Origin: Phorcus lineatus | Lineage: Eukaryota > Mollusca > Gastropoda > Trochida > Trochidae | Assembly (NCBI GenBank): GCA_921293015.1 | Contig: OV121081.1 | Location: 64,373,022 to 64,437,021 of the forward strand | Length of the DNA stretch: 64,000 nucleotides | Direction of reading: 5' to 3' | In this document: one piece after another, positions 34,980-46,944 of the stretch | Layout of the letters: every line of letters begins with the position of its first letter | How positions within the stretch are numbered: the first letter of the stretch is position 1 | The notes under the pieces: generated by a model | Databases searched by the model: none | Seen by the model: only the letters and a program-made list of their open reading frames with translations | Told to the model about the DNA's origin: nothing | Translations under genes and position numbers: made by a program

Positions 34980-36560
34980 TATTGATTGACTGTCTCAGTT
35001 TCAAGCTTATGGAGCTCTGAGTTAAATGGTTAGGAGAAATCTGATAAAATACTTATGTGTGATGAAATTTGCCAACCGATGAGTGTCTTCAAGATCAGCA
35101 TTGTGAACGAGTGTAGTAACAGTGATATGTTATCTAAATGTATCGTTTTAAATGCTTCATGCAATTACCTGAGATCTCACACCTGTACAATGGTCAGTGA
35201 GGAAACAATTAATAAATATTCTTACATGTTCATGGAGTGTTTTATTATTTTAATCCAAACTCAGTTAATAGCAACCGATTTCCACAACTTGATTTTTGTA
35301 TTGCTAGCAGTTGGCTCTGACTTTAACAACGAGTGAGTGAGTGAGTTGTTGTTTAACGCCGCTTGGGCAATATTACAGCCATTAGCGGCGTCTTTAACAA
35401 CGAAAATAACTGAAGTTATTTCTTTTCCCTCTTCTGGTTAATTTGAAATGTCGGATTAGCTTCACATAACTGCTTTTCTCTATCATATGGCGGCTTAAGC
35501 TTCCTATGACCTTTCCCTTAACCGCGTATTTCTGCCAGGTGTGCTCCATATAAGTGCATGGGCTGCTCAATGATTGTTTTGAATGAAATTTACTTATGCT
35601 AGACTAGAAACGACATAAAAGCATTTTTAGTAAAACAGAGCCAAATGTTTCCTACGTGTATTCAGTCAGTTGTATTTGTTAAGAGGAAAGAGAAATTTAA
35701 CATTTGGTTCATACTAGTGTATTATCTTTATTATAGATATTTAATATAGACATTTGTTTGGTTATAAATTGAATGGACATGGGTTATGCAAATTTCAATA
35801 TTTTAGATTGATAAATACTAAATCACGTCAGTAGTTGCAGTAAGCTGTTTTAATGGAGATGAAGCTTCCTCATTTGTTCAATTTCAGCATTTAGAACACC
35901 ATTTGATATAACTGTTTAAATATTTAAGGTCAAGACAACATGAATTGGAAACAGAAAAAGTCTCAATGTTATGTAAGGTATATAAATTATTTTGATCGGC
36001 TTAACTGCAAAGATACATGAGAATCACTTTTAAATCAGGAAGTTTATTACCATGTACACACAGCAGATATTCCTTGTAAATCAATAGGTCATTTCATTAG
36101 AAAGATTCTATCTGAGTTTTCTTACATTGTAGACGTTGTTTTGCTTTTTACAAATTTGTTTAAACATTTTGTCCATCAACCATCAGTTTTTCTTCAAATA
36201 AATACTAATTAAATGACAAGAAGTCTTCATATCAAGTTACACGCTACCCTCTGGTACAACCGTGTCCATACTATCAATAAAAAAAATTTAATATCAACCA
36301 TCATGGAAAATTCACAATGATCAAAGAAGTTCTCACTCAAAGGTTACAATATCTATACTGTTATGTAGCGTTCCCATGCTACAATATTCTTGATTAAGTT
36401 TAAACGGCAAGAATCCCTCTTTGTCCATGGTGGCTATCAGATGTCGTGCCATTGTGTGAGTTCAAAGCCTGTTATAGTTTCCATCGTACTTTTGCAGAAT
36501 ATAATTTAATGGGTCTTTTTTATTTCGATAGATATCCTGGCGGTAGAAGTGGTAACATTC
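34980..36560. repeat. S module, copy 3, with insertions
   Basis: Aligns with S copies 1, 2 and 4. Its left edge (GTGTCTTCAAGATCAGCATTG near 35082) also matches 43360-43400, so the T-to-S junction is repeated in the next unit. It is interrupted by a 59-bp SINE tail at 35333. Confidence 0.75.
35321..35403 (-). repeat. SINE 3' tail insertion with 12-bp target duplication
   Basis: CTTTAACAACGA occurs at 35321-35332 and 35392-35403. The 59 bp between them start GTGAGTGAGTGAG and run through TTTAACGCCGC to TTAGCGGCGT, which is the reversed tail of the gastropod-type SINE also seen at 54.6 kb. The sister S copy has the uninterrupted site at 28187-28209. It is a 5'-truncated retroposition event on the minus strand. 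Confidence 0.85.
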
Positions 36561-36664
36561 TCTTAAAGCTAAATATAAGCTTTACGAGACCATCGGATGG
36601 CCCATTCTCTTCATAAATTCCTACACTAGTTTCAGTTCTTATATGAGCTCATCTCGAGCCAGAA

Positions 36665-37039
36665 AAGAAGAAGCTTGAGTGGTGGCACGTGGTCCTGTGC
36701 TAGCTAAGTTGACTGCTATCAGTGAAGGTCAGCAATATCTGGCGCGGCTCACCGGATGGATGGGTTACCCGATCATTGTTGTATTAACTGAGAGTTTGAA
36801 GGGTTATTCCCTGCCCCACACTAAGGCACAAGTGAACAACTTGTGGTGTCTCCTTAGGCAAGAGACTTTATTCAAATTGTGCCTCTGTTCACCCAGCAGT
36901 AGTAATTGGGTACCTGGTGTAGATTGTGTTGGAGGTGACTTTGAGCGCTGTAACCGGCAGCTTGGGTTAGACCAGGGTAATAGTACAGGATGCGCTTAGA
37001 GCATATCCCTCAGTGACGTGGATTAGCGCAATAAAAATA

Positions 37040-37089
<50 letters not shown>
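36665..37089 (+). repeat. (ATT)n-tailed SINE
   Basis: Contains CTCCTTAGGCAAGAGACTTT and CTGTTCACCCAGCAGTAGTA then TTGGGTACCTGG, a central block seen in many invertebrate SINEs. It ends GGATTAGCGCAATAAAAAT followed by about 50 bp of (ATT)n (37038-37089). It is more GC-rich than its surroundings, which makes a spurious 106-codon frame. The sister R3/S2 junction near 29350-29410 lacks it. Exact ends and target duplication were not resolved. Confidence 0.75.
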
Positions 37090-37119
37090 AAAGCAGAGAA
37101 TGTTAGTTGTAGAATAAGC

Positions 37120-39420
37120 TATGCTACTTAAGAAAAATATTCACCCAAAATGCATCTGTCATTTCCGTATGCTTCGGGAAAGCTAGAATATATTATAATG
37201 TGCACTTTGCACTTAAATTACAAGAACACAGTCACCATTTTTACCGACTGCATCACTGCAAAAAGGCTTCTGTGACAACATATATTATCCGTGCTTGCGG
37301 TATTTTAAGTGGTATTTATTTTATATATAGTTTCGGTTGTAATATATATTTAGCTGTTCCGTATGTCACTTTAACCGAATTGAAAAAATTAAATTAAATT
37401 AAAATTACAGCAAATGTTTTTTTGTAGTTTTCAGCACAAATACATATCAATTGCAATAATAGAAACATATAAATGTATTTCGGATTAAGCTATTGTTACA
37501 AAATGAAAAAAATGCTTTGAAAACTTTGCAAAACAAATTGAATCAAAGTCAAGTAAAAGTAAAACCTATTGAAAACAAGCCGAGTGTACAAATAAATGTT
37601 TCTGAGAATCTTTTTTCTTAAGATGCTAAAATGTTATTCATTAATTGTTGATCAACAATCTCGCATTTAATATGATTTACCAATCGTAAACATTGTAAAT
37701 TCTTCAGATACGTCAATAAAAGAACTCCCTACGGCAAGTTGTGTTATCTTTTGATTTATGGAGGAAAAAACGTTTATTCATAATTAATTGAAAGCATGGT
37801 GACACTTGAATAAAAACGATGTAATCAGCGTTCTGTTTAATGAATATATCCTGAAAAAGATCTATATGAATCAAATGACATAAGCACACTGAAATTGATT
37901 TCTAACTTCTTCATATAGCCAATCATTTAGAAGACTAGTGCTGAAATGCTTAAGGGCAAGCAGTGTTTCCAGTTATTGATTGCAATATTCATTTTAAAGT
38001 AGTAGTAATTTGAAGTAGAGAATCGTTCTACAAGCAGTGGGTTTGGTTGCAATGTACACTGAATGTTAGCGCAGTTCCACCCATGGTTGGCATCTTCCAG
38101 GCGCTGTTCGAAGGTTTAACCGCAATTCAAAGCTTCAATAGCATGCTTTCTCTTTGCAATAATACTAGCAGCCGTGATGTACATGAAATGCTCTTGAAAG
38201 CGGCGTTAAACCCTAAATCACCCCACCTCACCTCAAACTTTGTTTAGACCTAAGCAACAATATTCAGGTACATAATTGGCCATACGTACTTTGACTTTGA
38301 AAAAGTCTCATTTTCATTTGTTTCAATCAATGCTTGAAGTGCTAGCATAACCTAGACAGCCAATGCAAGTAATTTACTGCAATATTAGTTCTTTAACAAA
38401 TTAGTGTCTAGCTCAATATCTAGTTCAATTGACGATATCGAGTAGGTACATGATTCCAATATAGAAAAACCAACAAACATTTAGTTTTTCAAAAACAATT
38501 TTGCACATTATACAAAATACAAATACAAATAGTTCGTGTATTCGAATGACAGTTTGAATTTCTATAACCTTAAAAATTGTCTTTCCGCAAAGATTTCCAT
38601 GTCGTTATTACTCCATAAATTGGCTGCCAACAAATTCCGACATATAGACTCCTGTTATTGACAAATGTATCTAATCAATTCTCAAAAAAGTAAATGTCAG
38701 CCTTCAAATTAAACTAGATAAGAAATTAAAGGACATCCTAACCCTCCATGTCTTATTGTGAAATCAATTCCACATGAAAATGCCGAAGCAATCTAAAATG
38801 ATTTTATGAAAATCAAAGGATCAATGTCACACTGACCAACTGAATCACGATATTAAGTAATAAGACATTTGTTTATAAATCAGCTTTTAAATGATCTTCC
38901 CAATACAGTCATCTTCTTTGACTCTAAGATAAGCTTCATACATCGTTTTAATTTTACATTTCAGGCACTGTTTCTTTTCAAGAAAAAAAAACAAAAACTT
39001 TTAAAAGTATAAATATCATGGGCCTTAGAATTCAAGGTCATTGAATAAACCTTGACGATTTGTCCTTTACAAGAAGACAAAATATACTCGTAATGTTTAA
39101 ATGTCAACCGAAGAAAAAACAAATTAAATTATGAATACAAATTCATATTATTGCTTTTAGGCAAACTAGTTTTATCCTTGCACTACTAGTCTGTCGCAGC
39201 CAAAAATAACCAGATGTTATGTATGCAAAATTTGCAACAATTACTGATATAAAAACTATAATCAACTCAATTTGATTTTCTAATCTAATCTGTCAAATTT
39301 ACACTTTTACAATTTACAAATGCTAACCCAGCATTTAATTTGAATCCACTGTCAATGACACGTGAATGATTTAACTTAAAGGGAGGTTTTGCTCATCATC
39401 AACTTCACAATACAACCATT
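37120..39420. repeat. R module, copy 4
   Basis: Aligns in order with R copy 3 about 8 kb upstream: GCTAGAATATATTATAATGTG (37183), CAAATACAAATAGTTCGTG (38521), GACAAATGTATCTAATCAATT, and ACATTTCAGGCACTG near 38954 (31247 in R3). It contains a SINE at 38030. No coding potential is recognised. Confidence 0.75.
38030..38245 (+). repeat. SINE, same family as 54.5 kb
   Basis: CACTGAATGTTAGCGCAGTTCCACCCATGG, the GCAATAATACTAGCAGCCGTG stretch and CTTGAAAGCGGCGTTAAACCC match the SINE at 54501-54700 block by block, and the tail is CACCCCACCTCACCTCA. Target duplication not clear. Confidence 0.7.
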
Positions 39421-39899
39421 ATATTTCCTTCCAATATGTTATTGGTGTATGAATGATAGCAGCTTCACTGAACAAAATGGTAAATTTTGACCTTTTGGTT
39501 TTTTAATAAGCAATTGAAGGCGCTTTCGTAAAGTAACAGTGCCACAAAATATTAAGAGTAAAATTCACCAAAGCCTAAGGGTAAAACTATATATGTGGTA
39601 CTGATAACGGAAGAAAGGCATTCAACGTTTCAAATTTTGGTATTCGATTTTGCATGGACAAGCCATGGATGAGTGGTGGAAATTAAATCTCACTCCACGT
39701 CCAGTCACAATTTGCATTTTTCTGACAATTGAAGGATCAAAACAATATTTAGACTTAACAACACATTCAAGTTGCGAAGTGCGAATCAAGTACAAAATTG
39801 TCTAAATGGATGTTAGTTCAAGGGAGTTATGCAGAAAACCAGTTCATCAACTTCTTCGGACTGCAAAAACATCGGATTATTGACCAACAGAGAGTTTTG

Positions 39900-40150
39900 T
39901 CCTAGCATGTTTACGGTAATTCACAAGCAGCATGTGTCATGGTTCCTTACCTTGTGACCTTTTAAAACCTTAGACCTGTACCCCATCGATGGAATAAACT
40001 CGATCGATGTGAACGTCATCTTCCCTACACGTCTCAGACCCTTCTAAGACTAACTATTGCATTGTAGGAAGAGTGGGGAGGATGTTGCAAAACGGACTTC
40101 ATCGACGTAGTCAAACGCTGTCGTAAGGATGCCAAGCAAAACGTTTTGTA
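39900..40150 (+). pseudogene. Decayed Tc1-type transposase C-terminus
   Basis: Read across frames, GNSQAACVMVPYL resembles the 'DNA..H.A..V..FL' block. An LDLYPI piece (about 39970-39990) resembles 'SPDLNPIEHLWD' and continues as WNKLDRCER. Then QTLLRLTIAL, a stop, EEWGGCCKTDFIDVVKRCRKDA (about 40030-40140) resembles the Tc1 end 'QTLQQL..AL.EEW..IPQ..I..LI.SM.RRC'. Several stops and frame changes make it dead. The region is absent from the sister T copy near 32000, consistent with insertion. Confidence 0.6.
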
Positions 40151-40967
40151 AATAACAGCCATTTAAAGGTATGACTTTTGGACTCCACCTTGTGGATTAA
40201 TGAGAGCTACGACATCCATGGCATGCTTTAATTTCTTTATAGTAGGGTTTGAATAAATGATATTTAAATCATAGTGTATGAAAAATATAATGAACATCGT
40301 TAAACTTGCGTTCATCTAAGCAACTGCCCAAGCACATGGACGATGAGGGCGAAAGGTATCCCTGTGTGTATGCAATAGACATTCGTCAGTGGCGAGGAGA
40401 CTTGAATAGACTTAGACGAACTTGCATGTCAATATCAATGAAGAAGGAAGGACTGTCTCAAGTTTGTCGGACCAGACATTCTGAAGTAGTTTCCATGAAG
40501 GTGTACATTATGTAGCTTACATATGACAAAGAACAGACAAAGTGAACCTAGCACTGATGTAAATAGAAAAGCATTTTTTATTTTGAAATTTATATTGACC
40601 CAATATGAAAGGGGGCGTAATTGCTACATATAAATTATACAAAAGTTATAAATTTGAATGTGTTTGAAATTGACATAATCATTAGATGGGCGTTTTAAAT
40701 GTAGTAACAATATCCCTTTTGAGACACAACTGCGTCGTTGCGAGCTTGTAATATTTATGGCAAAAGCACTAAAAAGGCTATTGTTTTCATATGAATTTAT
40801 TTCATTTCAAACGACATTATATTCCGATCAAATGTCAAACTTATTGTGCAAGATGTTGAATAAAAATTGAATCATCTGATCTCATCAAATTTCTCTAACT
40901 AACATAGGTTGACTTATCGGTTGTTCAAGTAACTTCAAAGAATTTAACATATGTAATGAAACTTTTT

Positions 40968-41095
40968 CATGGTTAAACAACTTCTTTATTCTGTATTAAC
41001 AACTTTTAGACATAGATCCAAATGTCGTTGTTAAGCAAGTGGCATTCATATATGTCAAAACCTCGACTAAACAGAATAAAGAATGTTTTTATCTA
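40968..41095. repeat. Foldback with AAACAACTTCTTTATTCTG arms
   Basis: TTAAACAACTTCTTTATTCTG at 40973-40993 faces an inverted partner ACAGAATAAAGAATGTTTTT near 41074-41095. The same phrase occurs as an exact 28-bp inverted match between 32845-32872 and 46209-46236, so this is a dispersed repeat end. Confidence 0.5.
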
Positions 41096-41664
41096 TAAAA
41101 AAAAGTGTCATTTTTGTTTATCACTCCAACTTCTAAATGTCATTCAAAGAGGAATTTTCACATCTGCCAAAAGGGAAAAAATTAGAGCCCCGTGTGACAA
41201 CAATTGCATATTTCATTGTACATATCGACAGTTGGTCGTGACAATGTAATTATGTACTTAGTAGCTTGTATTGAAACAGGCATTCAGATACTTAGTTACA
41301 TGTATGAGACGCATAGGAATAGGTTATTTACGTTACCGATGAGTTGCCTTTCAGATTTCAGGTGACTTAATTCAGTAATTAAATCAAGAGCTTTGATTGT
41401 ATGAGAGGGGATGATTGATTTCCTATTAATATTTACACAATGTTATCAAACAGTTAATGCTTATAGCCAATAAATAATAAAAACCACGTTCGAATTTATT
41501 GGTAAATGAAATAAAGTATCACTTTACAATAATTACTACCATAATCTAACATTGTAAGTGTGTTCCTTGTACAGAAACAAATCTAAGTTACAATTTCACT
41601 CTTTTAAGACTCCCTTTGAGTAATATGTCGTGTGACACTGTCATTTGAGGCGAGCTCAATCGAC

Positions 41665-41777
41665 CAGGACCCATATTTTCGAAGCTCTCTTAGTGCTAAG
41701 ATTGTCTTAAGCCAGTGTTAATGTATGGTACTTACGGCTATCTTAGCACTAAGAGAGCTTCGGAAATCTAGGCCCAG
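41665..41777. mobile_element. 107-bp MITE with long inverted repeats, CAG target duplication
   Basis: The arms starting GACCCATATTTTCGAAGCTC (41668) and ending GAGCTTCGGAAATCTAGGCC (41774) are reverse complements over about 40 bp; both contain CTCTTAGTGCTAAGA or its complement. CAG flanks both ends. The sister T copy near 33951 has a single CAG at the same point, which is a clean empty site. Confidence 0.85.
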
Positions 41778-43420
41778 GCTATGATAGAACTAGATTACAT
41801 TTAGAAACGATTGTCAATATAGTTCCGATTTAATGAAATGTAAAGAAGCAATAATGTATGAGAAAGTATGAAGCATCTTAGGAAATGTATTTCCCAGGTC
41901 AATGCTTATGAAGATCGAGGTTGACAATTTATTTAGATAGATTGTATTTCTGCAATTTTTCTTCGGACAATCTTTTTTCGAATTTTCGAAAATCAATATA
42001 GATCCTACTATATGCTTAAGATAACATAAGAGATTAAGATAATCTCTGTAAATATTACATACAAAATTATAACAATTTCCAAATCCCAATTTCTAAATTT
42101 GGAAGTATAAATTTAGACACTTTTATGAGCCCTTACCGAAACATCCATAAAGCAAAACAAAGCAACGATCGTAACCGATATGTCAAAATGCATTAGATAT
42201 GACTTGGCATTGAACTAAATTTCTTCTTTTGCTTGCTTACAAAAATCGATTCGGTATCATTCGTGTTCATTCCAACAACAGTTAGGGTAAACAGTTTTAT
42301 TGATTAATAATATTTTCTAAAAATTACATCACTCCTAAATAGTTGATATTGCTTTTTTAAATGAGATATTTTGACTGATCGTAAATTATTGTAATTGCCA
42401 TTGAAGCAGTAATTTCCCACGTTTCAAATGAACCGAATCAAACCGAGTAACACGAATTTGATCTCACTGCTTGGAATGTATCCACATCACCCACCGGATT
42501 TATGTTTCCTACATGCATATTGAGATCTTCTCCTTTTCTGAAAATTCTCACTAACCTGTTTTCTGTCTTTGGTAACAGAGTCGTAGGTTCTGGACTCACT
42601 GGGCATTTCACAGAGTTGATATTGAACCGAAATACTATGAATTGATCGGCTCTTGTACACTAGCGTGACAACGGACATCAGAGTGTACTCTACCATTTGA
42701 CATTGAAAGATATTGGACATACACAGATGGAATTTGTTCCATAACCGCTTCTGGTTCTTAAAGAATTGATTGACTTCTCAGAGAAGAAGCGATTGCTGTT
42801 TGTTAAGGGCCTTGTAATATGTTCATATTTATACTTTAATGTCAAGCTAATAGCTGCTTCTTGATACTTTTTCTTGTCAAGAATGTGTATCTTTTTCTCA
42901 AACTCATGATATATTTCATAGCATTTCAATACTTATTTTAAGCCAAAAATATTCACACGAAGATTCTTCTGTATTTGAGGCAAGAGGCCAAAACTGAATA
43001 AGTCTGTTTGTCCACAAGCGTGGTACCTGGTTCTCCTGTTGCTTTGGGTCATTGTGAAGAATTTATGACAATTATCAACCGTTACAAAGTATTAATTGAT
43101 TTGTCTTCGTCTGTGAAAAAAGTTACTATATGAACTTATGAAGCTTTTTCAGTTTCAAGTTTGAAACAGGGTTAGCAATATACCTGACATCCTCAGGGAT
43201 AAGGTTTATGAGGAATCTAAGTTACTGGGTCATGTGTGTATCTGTCACAATAGTTTATGTGTAATTGGGTCATGAAGTATTATCTGTTTCAAGTTTTTGG
43301 GGTCCTGAGGAGAAGATCTGATTAATTACTCATGGATGGTGAAAACAGTGGACAAATGAATGTTTCCAAGACCAGCATTGTGACGATCTTAGTAACACTG
43401 ATATGTTAAGTACAAGTAAA

Positions 43421-44050
43421 GGTACATGAGGTAACAAATCTTAAATCGCTTCGTTTACGAACAAAGATAATTTAGATTGTTAAACATGAGTAATTAGTAA
43501 TGGATCTACTGTCACAATGTTGGGATGTTCATCATCTGGTAAAACAGGTTTCGAATACTTTGCTTTCGATTTTTTAAAAATAATCTTGAAATTAACTGGC
43601 ACTTGTAAAGGCGGTGATCAATAACCGGATACTTTTCTTTGGTTTGGCTTTTTCAATATATCTGATGTGTTAATCCATCTTTGATATTCTATAGACCAGT
43701 AAAATAGTGTTCTGAACTGCAATCTGAAGCTCTCTATTGTTCGAATGTTCTTCAGAACACCTTACTTTGCTTCTTGGATCGTTTCACTCCAAAATGGCTG
43801 TTAACGAAATACAAACAATGCCTACTCTATTTTGGTCATACGCTTACATAATCATTTTGTTAAAACCTTCGAAACTAGACAATACTTCCCTGTTTTGAGA
43901 ACAAAACCCAACAAAACTGTAAAGAATCGTTTGTGTGATATATATACATGGAGACAATGATATATTTCCAATCTTTGCTGCACAACTCGTGAACATATAA
44001 ATTTCTACTTCACTCGATAAAATACACATGGTACTCCACGATAAATGTCA
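43421..44050. other. No recognisable gene
   Basis: AT-rich sequence between the repeated T-S junction and the TIR element. A 61-codon minus-strand frame (43844-44029) shows no motif. Confidence 0.5.
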
Positions 44051-44057
44051 ATTATCA

Positions 44058-44257
44058 CACCCGATACTTACGCTATCACTGCAATAAAGCAAGGGGTTCC
44101 GATCACTGTCAACGCTTTCAATACAATGATAGTGCGGAACCAAGAACCCAGGTTACCGCTATCACTGCATACATGCATGCAGTGATCCCTAATCCGAGTT
44201 CGTGTTCTCTTGGGTTCCCGCTATCACCGTTATCCGTAATCCAGCAGAAAGAAAAGA
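44058..44257 (+). repeat. Left terminal inverted repeat with internal subrepeats
   Basis: Contains GCTATCACTGCA at 44072-44083 and 44158-44169, and GCTATCACCG at 44220-44229, plus a palindrome ATCACTGCATACATGCATGC ending AGTGAT at 44161-44186. Such repeated subterminal motifs are typical transposase-binding sites. It matches the right repeat with scattered substitutions and small indels. Confidence 0.85.
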
Positions 44258-45439
44258 GGGTCATTTAAGCATTTTGCGTATGAATATCAAATGTAGGATT
44301 AGAAGAAGGATGTCGAGTTTATGTCAAATATTTAAGGATAATGAATTTATAGCTGTCTCTAACTACATTAATGGAACCTGAAGGTTAATTAACAAACTAA
44401 AACTTTTAGAAGTCCGAGATACGTAACTCGTTATTCTAAATTGTCGCTAGTTTTCTAGATAAGCGTTTGATACATAATCCTTCTACGTTATATTCATCAA
44501 AAAACAACTTCCGCAACCTTTTTATGAAGAAGAAGGTAACCGAAAGGCCAGCGGTACTTATTTCAAACTGCATTCCTTTGGTGACCTTTTTTTAATATTC
44601 AGAAATAAAATCAACGGTAACTGTATTAGCTCTTTAGTTTTTAAAGAATGACTGATTGATTTTGATAAAGAAGGTTTAAATTTTTTACTTGTTTAACAAC
44701 TTATTTCAAATTTTCTTTCTGTTAATTTCTTCAGTATTACCTTTAATGTGGCAGAAACACGATTTTCTAGATAAACAAAGTGATATCACGAAAACGTAAA
44801 TAAATTTTCCATTCTTAAGATATTTTTTTATTGAACAGAAGCAATTTTAAAACGATAAGTTACGCTATGTGAATACAACTTCCTGCCTCAAATGACGAGG
44901 TGTTCACACACAAAAATGTCGCTATTGGTTTTTGCTTGATATATGAATATTTCCTTTAAGACTACGGATGATCGGCTTGAGTAATGAGACGTTTGAATCT
45001 CTTACATAACGTACTAATTTGGGAAAGTTTATAGATTAACATCTTTCAAAAACTGCTCTATACTACCATAAAGTAATGTCGAGATTTATATCATTTTCTT
45101 TATGACACCTCTGAAGCAGTATCCTTAGGATCCCCAATTGCAAACAAATTAATTCCGAATTACGTTGGTTCATAGTGTTCTTTGAACGATTTATTCCACA
45201 GAAGAAAATGTAACAATAGCCTACTTGATATAATTTATAGAACACTTGGTTGAAATTGGTATGCACGTGCAATAAAAGATTATGTCCAACGAATACCGTC
45301 ACCTTTAAACAATAGATAATGCATCGATTTAGAAGTTAGCTGTTCCCACTCTGACGCTCTGACAGTAAATACTATCTTGTTTGCGGATTACTGGGTCTTC
45401 CGTTTTAAAAGTCGCTGAATTTTTAATTACCCTTAACAA

Positions 45440-45524
45440 TTTCGAACTCCGAACTCGGTTCCACGGAGTAAACCATGCACGGAATATTCGGTACTTCCTT
45501 CCGGATGATTGAAGAGAAAAGAAA
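45440..45524 (+). promoter_or_regulatory. Promoter-like segment with paired ETS-core sites
   Basis: Locally more GC- and CpG-rich than the surroundings, with GTACTTCCTTCCGG (45491-45504) giving two GGAA ETS cores on the minus strand just upstream of an ATG at 45525. Such sites are common in housekeeping and nuclear mitochondrial gene promoters. No TATA box is visible. Confidence 0.4.
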
Positions 45525-46161
45525 ATGGCGGTGGTAAGTGGTAATTTTTTTTACAGATTTTTCACTATCAATCCACAATATGATCTCTTTACTATTTTAT
45601 GATGACAACAATTGTACCTGTAAATCGTAATCAATAATTTCAGTTATACGTTCACCAAATTCATCAATTCTTTATTTGAAGTGGAAGCGAAGGTTAAACT
45701 CAAAAAAGCGGCAAATCATTGAACAAAGATCTTTATAAATAATTAATACAATTATTGGTATATATTTGAGTTGAAATTAGACTTCTTTTTTATTTGATAT
45801 GTTAACGGCCGAATATAGAATCTTATCGGCGACCATTTTGCCTTTCAAATCAATTGTAAGTTCACTCATGTCTATTACTGCCTGAAAATGATCTACTGTG
45901 TTGTTAAGGATGGGTATCGCTCCTCATTTCGTTATGAGGATATATACATTGCAATACAGAAAAGTGAATTGCAATACACATTGGTACACATGGTACTTTT
46001 CATGTTCAAATTTGTCCATGCTCACTTGAATAAATAACGGCCATTAGAACATTGATGAAATCCTCATCTGGCCATTGTTTTGTAAAGAGAGATAATTCAG
46101 TCACTGGTTTCAGACTTTTAACATGTCTGTGCTATTTTCACTTTGCAAATTCACACTTTTC

Positions 46162-46356
46162 TTTGATTGGCATTCTAGAAGTTGATGATATGAAAAGTAA
46201 AGACAATTTTTATGGATAAACAACTTCTTTATTCTGTGGAGGCATATTGTTGATGGTTGCAATTGCCACGTCTCCATGTAGACGGCGTATGACCTCTTTG
46301 ATTGGCATTCTAGAAGTTGATGATATGAAAAGTAACGACAATTTTATGGATAAACA
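46162..46356. repeat. Direct duplication of ~60 bp, 135 bp apart
   Basis: TTTGATTGGCATTCTAGAAG starts at 46162 and again at 46297 and stays matched through TGATATGAAAAGTAA and GGATAAACAA with only small changes. It lies inside the first long intron of the captured fragment. Confidence 0.85.
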
Positions 46357-46806
46357 AATTCACACTTGTTTTACAACTTTCAGTAAAATCACATCTTTTG
46401 GTGACATATGTCTGCAATTTTACAAGGAAATTGTTAATTTTACACTTCTGATAATTGCATATTTTCAGAAAAGTGTACCGGTATGTATCGTGTTGTTTCT
46501 GTATTGTGATATACCGATATTACCATGCACCCTTAGTTGTAGTTTATCAAATCTTTGCTTGAAAGTTGCAAACCTGTGATAACAATAGTAGTCACCTAAC
46601 GTCACCTCTAGACATGTGTATCCTGACCTTAGTGGTGAGACGATATATCCTGATTCTAGTTTAATTGGGGGGAAACGGTATATCCTGGAATTATTGCCAA
46701 GGAACCTGCGAGACAATTATCATCACGATACAATCGTTGCGATACAATACGAATCCTGATTCTCTACAGTTTATGAAAGAACTATAGATAGGACAATAGA
46801 ACAGAA

Positions 46807-46944
46807 ATGTTATTTCTTAGATACCAAATTGACATTGAAAGACTTCAAGATGAGCTGGAAAAACACAACCAAATAAATTACAAATATTGGAAACATTCTG
46901 CACACTTGCATACTGAAAATGGCCTACCATGTTCAAGCTTATAA
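46807..46944 (+). CDS. Doubtful 45-codon frame inside the TIR element
   Basis: From ATG at 46807 the frame reads 45 codons with a charged helix-like core (key piece IDIERLQDELEKHNQINYKY) and then a stop. The composition is protein-like, but it does not fit the phase of the neighbouring exons. Family not recognised; it may be a remnant of another gene or chance. Confidence 0.2.
   Translation: MLFLRYQIDIERLQDELEKHNQINYKYWKHSAHLHTENGLPCSSL

Larger units (their letters stand above)
40240..43420. repeat. T module, copy 2
   Basis: Aligns in order with T copy 1 with a spacing near 7.8-8.2 kb: TTCGTCAGTGGCG (near 32237 and 40383), GGAATAGGTTAT, GAAAGTATGAAGCATCTTAGG, CTGTATGCTT-like and TGAACCGAATCAAACC segments, and finally CCAAGACCAGCATTGTGACG near 43368. 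Insertions in this copy are the Tc1 relic at its left edge, a foldback at 40968-41095 and the MITE at 41668. No gene is seen. Confidence 0.75.

Noticed and set aside
36679-36999. 106-codon open frame
   Set aside because: It lies wholly inside an (ATT)n-tailed SINE and has no protein features.
46821-46878. An exon after the acceptor-like TTATTTCTTAG joined to the captured gene fragment
   Set aside because: In the phase set by exon 1 it meets a stop within four codons, whereas the exon at 47156 fits in phase.
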